Shown one piece after another: positions 1 to 5,848 of a stretch of 19,525 bases of DNA; positions within the stretch are counted from its first letter, which is position 1, and each line of letters opens with the position of its first letter. Origin of the DNA: Candidatus Omnitrophota bacterium (lineage in GTDB: Bacteria > Omnitrophota > Gorgyraeia > S143-82); NCBI GenBank assembly GCA_027034965.1, contig JALVWL010000014.1, positions 1 to 19,525 of the forward strand, written 5' to 3'. The notes under the pieces were generated by a model. The model saw only the letters and a list, made by a program, of their open reading frames with translations. It had not been told where the DNA came from and searched no databases. The translations under genes were made by a program, and so were the position numbers.

Positions 1-118
1 GCGCAGGAACTGGTAGCTTGGCCGATGATAAAGGGGGAAGGGAAAAAGGGATAAAATAAAAAGATTTAAGTTTTAAGTTGTGGATTTGACTTTTGAGATT
101 TGAGTTTTGAGTTTAATT
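1..118 (+). repeat. Intergenic repeat R1, left copy (inverted partner at 4242-4354)
   Basis: The first 75 bases match the reverse complement of the stretch ending at 4354 with only three visible mismatches (positions 26, 36 and 50). Beyond that, both copies run into T-rich heptamers of the TTTGAGT type, in phase from 71 to 112. The repeat starts at the window edge and may continue to the left. It contains no reading frame. Together the two copies bracket uvrA and the toxin-antitoxin pair in inverted orientation. No transposase is present between them. Confidence 0.85.
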
Positions 119-119
119 T

Positions 120-191
120 AGATAAGAAAAGAGATGGCTGATTAACAGGGCGATGGAAGGTAAAGAATTCTAATGCATAATCCGGGATAAA
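120..191 (+). repeat. Intergenic repeat R2, left copy (inverted partner at 3016-3085)
   Basis: This stretch lies just past the uvrA stop codon. It reads nearly identically to the reverse complement of 3016-3085, which lies just upstream of the uvrA start. Shared blocks include AAAAGAGATGG, GATTAAC, GCGATGGAAG and TAATGCATAATCCG. uvrA is therefore tightly framed by an inverted pair of about 70 bp. The copy ends with a TGCATAATCYGGGATAA-like core that also appears in repeat family R3. Confidence 0.85.
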
Positions 192-2978
192 TCAATCAGA
201 AAATATGCGCTTGGCCAGGAATTGGCCTGTATAAGAGGAGGGATTCCTAGCGATCTCCTCTGGCCTGCCCTCGGCTACAATGCGTCCGCCTTCATCTCCA
301 CCCTCTGGACCAAGATCTATAACCCAATCAGCGGTCTTTATCACATCCAGATTGTGTTCTATAACGATAACAGAATTACCCTTATCCACTAATCTATGCA
401 GGACATCCAATAGCCTTTCCTCGTCGGCAAAATGTAGGCCCGTGGTAGGCTCATCGAGTATGTAAAGGCTATTGCCTGTATCTCGTCTACCAAGCTCAGC
501 TGCAAGCTTTATCCTCTGCGCCTCTCCTCCCGAAAGGGTGGTTGCTGGCTGACCCAATCTTATATACCCCAAGCCCACATCAAACAGTGTATCCAATATC
601 CTCTTGATAGGAGGGATATCACTAAACAACTCCCTTGCCTGCTCAACACTCATATCGAGGACATCTCCGATAGAAAACCCCTTATACCTTACGCTCAGTG
701 TCTGCTCATTATACCTTTTTCCCTTACACACCTGACAGGGGACATAGACATCAGGCAAAAAGTGCATCTCTATCTTTATCATCCCCTCCCCTGAACAGGC
801 CTCACATCTGCCTCCTCGAATATTAAAGCTAAACCTGGCTGGTTTGAACCCCCGTATCTTTGCCTCTGGAAGTTGGGAAAAAAGACGCCGTATGTGCGTA
901 AAGACATTCGTATAGGTTGCAGGATTAGAGCGAGGTGTTCTACCTATTGGGTCCTGGTCTATCATAATCACCTTATCGATATACTTCCACCCAGTTATAG
1001 ATCTAAACCGTCCTGGCCTTTCCTTTGCCCTATAAAGCTTCTGGCGCAGGGCCTTATAAAGGACATCGTATATAAGACTGGACTTGCCTGAACCAGAGAC
1101 GCCCGTAACACAGACAAAGACCCCCAAAGGAATCCTTACATCTATGTCCTTTAGATTATGCTCCCTGGCACCCTTGACAGTCAACCAGCGCCTGGGCCTT
1201 CGAGGTTCACGTTCAACAGAGACAGACCTCTCTCCCCGCAGATAGGCCGCTGTCAGGGATCTCTTGTCCTTAAGGAGCCCCTTTACACTTCCCGCAAAGA
1301 CCACCTCACCACCCTGTTCACCTGCCCCTGGACCCAGGTCAACCACATAATCAGCGCTCAGTATGGTATCGGCATCGTGCTCTACCACCAGGAGTGTGTT
1401 TCCCATATCCCTCAGGGCCTTTAGAGACGAGATAAGCATTGCATTGTCGCGCGGATGGAGTCCTATACTCGGCTCATCCAACACATAAAGCACGCCTGTC
1501 AATCCCGAACCAATCTGCGTAGCAAGACGGATCCGCTGAGACTCCCCACCTGAAAGAGTGGAATTCAATCTATCCAGCTGGATGTAACCAACACCTGTCT
1601 TTTCACAAAACTCCAGCTTCTTTATCGCCTCTCTCAATATAAGCTCGGCTATACGCTTCTTATATCCCTCAAAACGCAATGACTTCAGGAAGGCAAGGGC
1701 CGAGGAGATATCCATTTTTACCACGTCCCATATATTGTTTCCCTCTATCCTCACGCTCAATGCCTCCTTCCTAAGTCTGGCGCCACCACAGGCAGGACAA
1801 GGGGACTCCGACATATACCTACTAATAGCGGCCTTCAACTCCTCACTCTCAGTCTCATTAAACAATCTCAACAGATGAGGAACCAATCCCTCAAAAGGCT
1901 TACCCCAAACCTCGATATCACTGCCATAGAGGATCTGCCTCTTCTGTGACGACGGAAGCCTCTTAAACGGCACATCCATATCAATACCAGCCGCATAACA
2001 AAATTCACGCAATAAGGACCTGTAATACATAATATATCCCCTGCCGCCCTTCCTCCAGGGCTCCAGGGCCCCCTCAGCAAGGCTCTTTTCCTTATCCGGG
2101 ACCACCCTGTCTATGTCTATATCCATCCGAATCCCCAGACCAGAACACTCTGGGCAGGCACCATAAGGACTATTAAAGGAAAACAGACGGGGCTCTATTT
2201 CAGGATAACTTATATTACAGAATGGACAGGCCATATGCTCACTGAAAAGCAGATCCCTCGATGTCTCTCCCTCAATAACCGAGAGGATAGCAAACCCCTT
2301 ACCCGCCTTCAAAGCTGTCTCCACCGCCTCTGTTATCCTCTGCCTCGCCCTATCTTCGACAACCACCCTGTCCACTACCAGGTCTATATCGTGGAGTCGG
2401 TATCGGTCAAGTGGTGGCAGATCATCAATAGAGTATATATTCCCATCGACGCGCACCCGGACAAACCCCTGTCGTCTGATATCATCGAAGAGATCAGCGT
2501 AGAGCCCCTTCCTGCCCCTGATAATCGGGGCCAGGACAATCGCCCTTTTCCCCTTATTCGCCGTCAAGATTAATTCGACTATCTCCTGGGCAGACTGACG
2601 CTGCATAATTCGTCCGCAGGAATAGCAGAATACCTGCCCAAGACGCGCAAATAGGAGTCTCAAGAAATCATAGACCTCTGTCTGAGTCGCCACTATAGAC
2701 CTCGGATTATGGGAAAGTCTCCTCTGTTCTATGGCAATCGCCGGAGAAAGGCCTTCAATATAATCGACATCCGGCTTTTTCATCCTGTCCAGGAACTGAC
2801 GCGCGTAGGCAGAGAGACTCTCAACATACCTGCGCTGGCCCTCAGCGTACAGCGTATCAAAGGCAAGGGAAGACTTCCCAGAACCGCTAAGGCCTGTAAT
2901 AACCGTTAACTTATTTCTGGGAATGTCTATGTTAATATTCTTTAAGTTATGTTCTCTGGCGCCTATTACCTTTATCAT
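192..2978 (-). CDS. uvrA: Excinuclease ABC subunit UvrA
   Basis: UvrA is the damage-sensing ATPase of nucleotide excision repair; it works in the cytoplasm with UvrB and UvrC. The 928-residue product has the full family layout. The first Walker A is GLSGSGKSS (29-37), the first zinc module is C251-x2-C254-x20-C275-x2-C278, and the first ABC signature is LSGGESQR followed by VLDEPSIGLHPRD. The second Walker A is GVSGSGKSS (626-634), the second zinc module is C725/C728/C748/C751, and a second LSGGEAQR is followed by ILDEPTTGLH. The length is normal for the family (about 940). I chose the ATG at 2978: a GAGGG ribosome site lies 8 nt upstream and MIKVIGAREHNLKN aligns with known UvrA starts. A TTG at 2984 is possible but lies only 2 nt from that site. 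No uvrB neighbour and no recognisable LexA box are visible. Inverted R2 repeats flank the gene. Confidence 0.98.
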   Translation of the reverse strand: MIKVIGAREHNLKNINIDIPRNKLTVITGLSGSGKSSLAFDTLYAEGQRRYVESLSAYARQFLDRMKKPDVDYIEGLSPAIAIEQRRLSHNPRSIVATQTEVYDFLRLLFARLGQVFCYSCGRIMQRQSAQEIVELILTANKGKRAIVLAPIIRGRKGLYADLFDDIRRQGFVRVRVDGNIYSIDDLPPLDRYRLHDIDLVVDRVVVEDRARQRITEAVETALKAGKGFAILSVIEGETSRDLLFSEHMACPFCNISYPEIEPRLFSFNSPYGACPECSGLGIRMDIDIDRVVPDKEKSLAEGALEPWRKGGRGYIMYYRSLLREFCYAAGIDMDVPFKRLPSSQKRQILYGSDIEVWGKPFEGLVPHLLRLFNETESEELKAAISRYMSESPCPACGGARLRKEALSVRIEGNNIWDVVKMDISSALAFLKSLRFEGYKKRIAELILREAIKKLEFCEKTGVGYIQLDRLNSTLSGGESQRIRLATQIGSGLTGVLYVLDEPSIGLHPRDNAMLISSLKALRDMGNTLLVVEHDADTILSADYVVDLGPGAGEQGGEVVFAGSVKGLLKDKRSLTAAYLRGERSVSVEREPRRPRRWLTVKGAREHNLKDIDVRIPLGVFVCVTGVSGSGKSSLIYDVLYKALRQKLYRAKERPGRFRSITGWKYIDKVIMIDQDPIGRTPRSNPATYTNVFTHIRRLFSQLPEAKIRGFKPARFSFNIRGGRCEACSGEGMIKIEMHFLPDVYVPCQVCKGKRYNEQTLSVRYKGFSIGDVLDMSVEQARELFSDIPPIKRILDTLFDVGLGYIRLGQPATTLSGGEAQRIKLAAELGRRDTGNSLYILDEPTTGLHFADEERLLDVLHRLVDKGNSVIVIEHNLDVIKTADWVIDLGPEGGDEGGRIVAEGRPEEIARNPSSYTGQFLAKRIFSD

Positions 2979-3015
2979 AACCAAAACCCTCGTTATATCC
3001 TATTCTCATTCCATA

Positions 3016-3085
3016 TTAACTCGGATTATGCATTAGAATCTTTAGCTTCCATCGCTTGGTTAATCAACCATCTCTTTTCTAATCT
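3016..3085 (-). repeat. Intergenic repeat R2, right copy
   Basis: The reverse complement of this stretch closely matches 120-191, including the palindromic TGCATAATCCG core and the AAAAGAGATGG block. It sits just upstream of uvrA, so uvrA transcription must start within it or close downstream. I found no strong promoter in the 40 bases left over. Confidence 0.85.
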
Positions 3086-3091
3086 AAAAAT

Positions 3092-3205
3092 AAGCATGAA
3101 GGATGGAGCATGGAGGATGAAGGATAAAACCACCATTTCGCATTGCTTCTTTAAATCAAAAAATCCACTGCCTTCATTCTTCCTTCTCCGTTCTCCCTTC
3201 TTAAC
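3092..3205. repeat. Small heptamer hairpin
   Basis: The left arm is a run of purine-rich heptamers (GCATGAA, GGATGGA, GCATGGA, GGATGAA). The right arm is a run of pyrimidine-rich heptamers (TTCATTC, TTCCTTC, TCCGTTC, TCCCTTC). Each run stays in phase. The arms are roughly complementary around an AT-rich loop, so the transcript could fold into an imperfect stem. It is a shorter relative of the elements at 3211-3362 and 18714-18920. Confidence 0.65.
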
Positions 3206-3210
3206 AATCA

Positions 3211-3362
3211 AGCATGAAGGATGGAGCATGGAGAATGAAGGAAATTTTTATTAAGAAAGAAAAAAATCCCAGTAAATAAGAATCCTTCATGCTTCATTCT
3301 CCCTTCTCCATCCTCAAAACTTGAGTTGTGGTTTTTAGTTTTTAGTTTTGACTTTTTAGTTT
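3211..3362. repeat. Heptamer-hairpin element, copy A
   Basis: This stretch of about 150 bp is nearly collinear with 18767-18920. It has a left arm of GAATGAA-type heptamers, an AT-rich loop with AAATTTTTATTAA, and a right arm starting CCTTCATGCTTC. It then continues in the same 7-base phase through TCAAAAC, TTGAGTT, GTGGTTT and several TTAGTTT or TGACTTT units. The two copies differ in the order of the last units, as expected if whole heptamers are gained, lost or shuffled. The paired arms could serve as a bidirectional transcription stop. Confidence 0.8.
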
Positions 3363-3417
3363 AACCATATGGTGAATCCTTATCTTTAGCTCTTCTTATT
3401 GTCCTACAACGAGTTCC

Positions 3418-3454
3418 ATTATATCACAAACTCCTATTGCATAATCTGGGATAA
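3418..3454 (+). repeat. Intergenic repeat R3, copy 1
   Basis: A 37-bp box begins ATTATAT, continues with CTCCTATTGCA and ends TAATCTGGGATAA. Related boxes lie at 4439-4475 and 18926-18970 in the same orientation. Its core also resembles the end of the R2 repeat. Confidence 0.75.
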
Positions 3455-3570
3455 ATGACAATTAGGTTTTCTATATCTTTATCGGGAAGCTAAGCTCATA
3501 AGCATTGCAATCCTTCTACCCATAGCATTTTTGGCGGGATAAAGAAATACCAAACATTCAACAACCGAAT

Positions 3571-3867
3571 TTAGTGGCGATCTTTACACTGCCTGCTAGT
3601 ATGAATTGATGATTTACCCGTTACCATCCTGTCATATTCCTTATGATTCCCAATCCAAACCCACGTAAATCCTTCTTCATCCTGAACAGCAAGTGCGCGA
3701 TAATTGTTCCCTATCCTTACAGACCAGAATTTTCCTACCTTCTTAAGACGTAAAGACGGATATAAAGGATCGGTTTTAAGTAACTCAAAACTTTTCCTTG
3801 CTAATTTCTGAACATCATGAGGCAGGCATTCAAAACACTCCCAGAATCGACTTGTTGCCCGGTGCAT
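3571..3867 (-). CDS. RelE/ParE-superfamily toxin of a type II toxin-antitoxin pair
   Basis: The 98-residue product looks like a small RelE/ParE-fold toxin. These proteins usually cleave ribosome-bound mRNA or poison gyrase; which applies here cannot be read from the sequence. Family-like features are an N-terminal helical half (about residues 10-35), the LKKVGKFWSVRIGNNYRALA strand-turn-strand segment (41-60), and the closing WIGNHKEYDRMV (71-82), as in many RelE-like toxins that end in H-x-EYD. The last 15 or so residues are an unremarkable tail. The ATG overlaps the antitoxin stop by one base (TAATG), so the two are translationally coupled and the antitoxin is made first, the usual order for RelBE- and ParDE-type loci. 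Confidence 0.85.
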   Translation of the reverse strand: MHRATSRFWECFECLPHDVQKLARKSFELLKTDPLYPSLRLKKVGKFWSVRIGNNYRALAVQDEEGFTWVWIGNHKEYDRMVTGKSSIHTSRQCKDRH

Positions 3868-4067
3868 TATATCTCTTTCAACTTGCCTTTTTCTTTCTCG
3901 CCAAAAGCTTCTTCAATCAAAAAATCTAATTTCCCAGTTTCTGAATCCTTTTCTATCTGAGCATCCCACTTTTCCCAATCTCTTTCTATGATCCAGTCCC
4001 TCAATCTGGCAAATTCCTGCTCAGACAACGATTCTATTGAAGATATCACCTGTTCAATTCTTGTCAT
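3867..4067 (-). CDS. Type II antitoxin, partner of the adjacent RelE/ParE-like toxin
   Basis: The 66-residue product is acidic and helical. It begins MTRIEQVISSIESLSEQEF, contains RLRDWIIERDWEKWDAQIEKD and ends in a charged tail (GEKEKGKLKEI). This pattern is typical of small antitoxins in which a first helix contacts DNA and a flexible C-terminal part wraps the toxin. No ribbon-helix-helix or helix-turn-helix can be named with confidence. The ATG follows a weak AAGGG ribosome site about 10 nt upstream. A good promoter lies 75 bases upstream (4142-4169), and the palindromic ATATATAGTATAT around its -10 could be the autoregulatory operator. The identification rests mostly on size, order and overlap with the toxin. 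Confidence 0.78.
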   Translation of the reverse strand: MTRIEQVISSIESLSEQEFARLRDWIIERDWEKWDAQIEKDSETGKLDFLIEEAFGEKEKGKLKEI

Positions 4068-4141
4068 CGTAAACCAGCCCTTAGACCTGTTTTTAGCTAA
4101 TCTGCATCCCTACCAACCTCGACTCCTACTACCTCATATAT

Positions 4142-4169
4142 AGTATATCAAAGATATTCCCCCAGTCAA
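4142..4169 (-). promoter_or_regulatory. Sigma70-type promoter of the toxin-antitoxin operon
   Basis: Read on the minus strand, TTGACT (4164-4169) and TATACT (4142-4147) are separated by 16 bases, each matching consensus in five of six positions. The start point would fall near 4135, leaving a leader of about 67 bases. A near-palindrome of alternating AT overlaps the -10. Confidence 0.6.
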
Positions 4170-4241
4170 TCAGCACTGATAGTTCTCAGCACAAGACAAA
4201 CCCAAAACATACATCATTAGCCTTCATCTTTCATATTAAAT

Positions 4242-4354
4242 AACTCAAATCTAAAATCTCAAATCTCAAAACTACAGTTTAAAACTTAAATCTTTTTATT
4301 TTATTCCTTTTTCCCTTACCCCTTTATCGTCGGCCAAGCTACCAGTTCCTGCGC
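4242..4354 (-). repeat. Intergenic repeat R1, right copy
   Basis: The reverse complement of this stretch repeats 1-118. The 75-base core is almost identical (three mismatches). The remaining part consists of heptamers with the same period but a different unit order, so it diverges faster than the core. Confidence 0.85.
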
Positions 4355-4405
4355 AACGCCTTACTTCTATAAATCTACCTCCCCTGTCTAAATTAAAATC
4401 AGTTT

Positions 4406-5698
4406 TTAGTTATTTTTATTTGTCTCACAATTCCTTTCATTATATTTTAACTCCCTATTGCATGATTTGGGTTTATCACCTTCCCATACAAAGACCTTGT
4501 CACCTTTACGCACCCTTTGGCCCACATATATCGCCACAATTTGGGAAGGACCTGCTTGTTCCACGGCTTGTTTTTGTACCTGCATACTTTCCAGGCTAAA
4601 CTCAATAGCTCCGGTCTTCTTGCCGGTTATCAAAACATCCTCCCCCAGCATCAGCCCCCTATTACTAATCGAGACCTCTGCCACCCCTATCCTCGGGAAA
4701 AACCTCTCTATTCGGCCCACGTATACCTTACGCCGTGGAGAAAGAGAACCATCCTGAGAGGCCAGATCCCCTATCGGCCTGCCCAGATAAAATCCCTTTG
4801 AAAAGCCCCGATTATATGCCAGGGAAAGCTCCCTTAGATAGCCCCTCTTTGCATCCTCAGAAAGACGGTCATTGTAATAATCCTCTATAGCCGAACGATA
4901 GACCCTGGTAACCCTGGCAATATATTCCGCTGGCCTTGTCCTGCCCTCGATCTTAAGGGCAGAGACCCCTGAGTCTATAATCTCCTCTATAATATCCACG
5001 GTTGCAAGATCCCTTGGGGACAGGACATAGCCATCCCCCAACTCCATCTCCCTACCTTCCTGGAGTTCTATCACCCTATATCTCCTGCGACAGGGCTGTA
5101 GGCAATCACCCCTGTTAGCAGACCTTTGATAGAGAAATTCTGACATAAAACACCTACCCGAAATACTAATACACATCGCACCGTGCACGAAGACCTCCAG
5201 TTCCAGGGGTAGACCCCTCTCCCTTATCCTCTGGGCTATCTGCCCTATCTGGGACAGATCCAATTCCCTTGCCAGCACGATTCGCCTTGCCCCCATAGAG
5301 GCATAGGCCATTACCGCCTCCATATTACTGACACTGGCCTGCGTGGATATATGCAGCTCCAATCCCATCTCCCGCACCATAGAAACGACCCCTAAGTCCC
5401 AGCAAATCACCCCATCCACACCTACGACCCTGGCCTCCTTTAATATGGCCCTAACCCTATCCAGCTCCTGCTGATACACGATAGAATTCAGGGTAAGATA
5501 GGCCCTTGCGCCACAGGAATGGACCAGTGATACCACCTTCTTTAACTCACTAAGTTCAAAGGATCGGGCATTGGCCCGCAGATTAAACCCCTTTACCCCA
5601 AAATATACGGCATTCGCGCCATTATCCAGGGCCGCATTCAGGGAATCCCACCAGCCCGCACCAACTACCAGCTCAATCCTCTTCTTGCCTGTCCCCAT
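4406..5698 (-). CDS. U32 family protein (TrhP/YegQ-like, probable RNA hydroxylation factor)
   Basis: The 430-residue product carries the U32 signature almost perfectly: ELEVFVHGAMCISISGRC (166-183) followed by FMS. Four cysteines follow the family spacing (C176, C183, C199 in GDC, C203 in QPC), the likely 4Fe-4S ligands known from UbiU/UbiV. A conserved ALKIEGR segment lies downstream, followed by a smaller C-terminal domain. Although named peptidases, characterised relatives act in RNA hydroxylation: TrhP in tRNA ho5U34 synthesis and RlhA in 23S rRNA. The length and GDCLQPCRRRY segment point to the TrhP side, but I would not fix the substrate. The ATG has an AGGGA ribosome site 7 nt upstream, and the gene has its own promoter (5763-5791). 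Oddity: roughly the last 22 codons and the stop lie in intergenic repeat sequence (R3 box and heptamer), so the C-terminus is repeat-derived. Confidence 0.9.
   Translation of the reverse strand: MGTGKKRIELVVGAGWWDSLNAALDNGANAVYFGVKGFNLRANARSFELSELKKVVSLVHSCGARAYLTLNSIVYQQELDRVRAILKEARVVGVDGVICWDLGVVSMVREMGLELHISTQASVSNMEAVMAYASMGARRIVLARELDLSQIGQIAQRIRERGLPLELEVFVHGAMCISISGRCFMSEFLYQRSANRGDCLQPCRRRYRVIELQEGREMELGDGYVLSPRDLATVDIIEEIIDSGVSALKIEGRTRPAEYIARVTRVYRSAIEDYYNDRLSEDAKRGYLRELSLAYNRGFSKGFYLGRPIGDLASQDGSLSPRRKVYVGRIERFFPRIGVAEVSISNRGLMLGEDVLITGKKTGAIEFSLESMQVQKQAVEQAGPSQIVAIYVGQRVRKGDKVFVWEGDKPKSCNRELKYNERNCETNKNN
4439..4475 (+). repeat. Intergenic repeat R3, copy 2, inside the 3' end of the U32 gene
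   Basis: The box reads ATTATATTTTAACTCCC, then TATTGCATGATTTGGG and TTTA, matching the boxes at 3418 and 18926. A TTTTTAG heptamer stretch continues to 4401, as it does beside the copy at 18926. On the minus strand this DNA encodes the last residues of the U32 protein and provides its stop codon. Confidence 0.75.
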
Positions 5699-5848
5699 TT
5701 AACATTCCCTTTGCAAATCCCCATTATCCATAATACACCACCACTAATTCAGATAGTATTCTATAATACTCAGAAAAAAGAAATAAATCAAAAATCCTAT
5801 AAAGGAATAAATTAGTTCTAATATATCCCATTCACTGTATATACTCAC
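5699..5848 (-). promoter_or_regulatory. Gap between the giant gene and the U32 gene, with a promoter at 5763-5791
   Basis: On the minus strand, TTGATT (5786-5791) and TATTAT (5763-5768) lie 17 bases apart, a good sigma70-type pair. A perfect inverted repeat AGTATT-CTAT-AATACT (5755-5770) overlaps the -10 and could be an operator or a leader hairpin. I see no clear rho-independent terminator for the giant gene here, so some read-through into the U32 gene is possible. Confidence 0.55.

Larger units (their letters stand above)
2979..3570. other. Repeat-filled intergenic gap between uvrA and the toxin gene
   Basis: This stretch of about 590 bp has no convincing gene. From left to right it holds the inverted R2 copy (3016-3085), a small heptamer hairpin (3092-3205), a larger heptamer-hairpin element (3211-3362), a perfect 10-bp palindrome ACCATATGGT (3364-3373) and an R3 box (3418-3454). 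I see nothing recognisable from 3455 to 3570. Short open frames on both strands here are made of repeat sequence. Confidence 0.8.
4068..4405. other. Intergenic gap upstream of the antitoxin
   Basis: This stretch of 338 bp has no gene. It contains the antitoxin promoter (4142-4169), an in-phase heptamer array (4243-4291, with units such as ACTCAAA, TCTCAAA and CTTAAAT) that forms the tail of the inverted R1 copy, and the R1 copy itself up to 4354. I see nothing recognisable from 4355 to 4405. Confidence 0.75.

Noticed and set aside
2979..2984. TTG start for uvrA, two codons upstream
   Set aside because: The GAGGG site is 8 nt from the ATG at 2978 but only 2 nt from the TTG, and UvrA homologues begin at the later position.
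2949..3254. Short frames on both strands over 2949-3254 (about 101 codons plus, 67 codons minus)
   Set aside because: They are made of repeat and hairpin sequence and of the antisense of uvrA, without a ribosome site or recognisable protein pattern.
3211..3362. Possible CRISPR array from the regularly spaced short units
   Set aside because: The units are contiguous degenerate heptamers, not identical 25-40 bp repeats separated by unique spacers, and no cas genes are present.
1..4354. Insertion sequence or composite transposon bounded by R1 copies
   Set aside because: No transposase or integrase frame lies inside, target-site duplications cannot be seen, and the ends consist of degenerate heptamers.
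4406..5698. Calling the U32 protein a collagenase-like protease
   Set aside because: The U32 name is historical. The four-cysteine pattern and characterised relatives (TrhP, RlhA, UbiU) point to Fe-S-dependent hydroxylation of RNA or ubiquinone.
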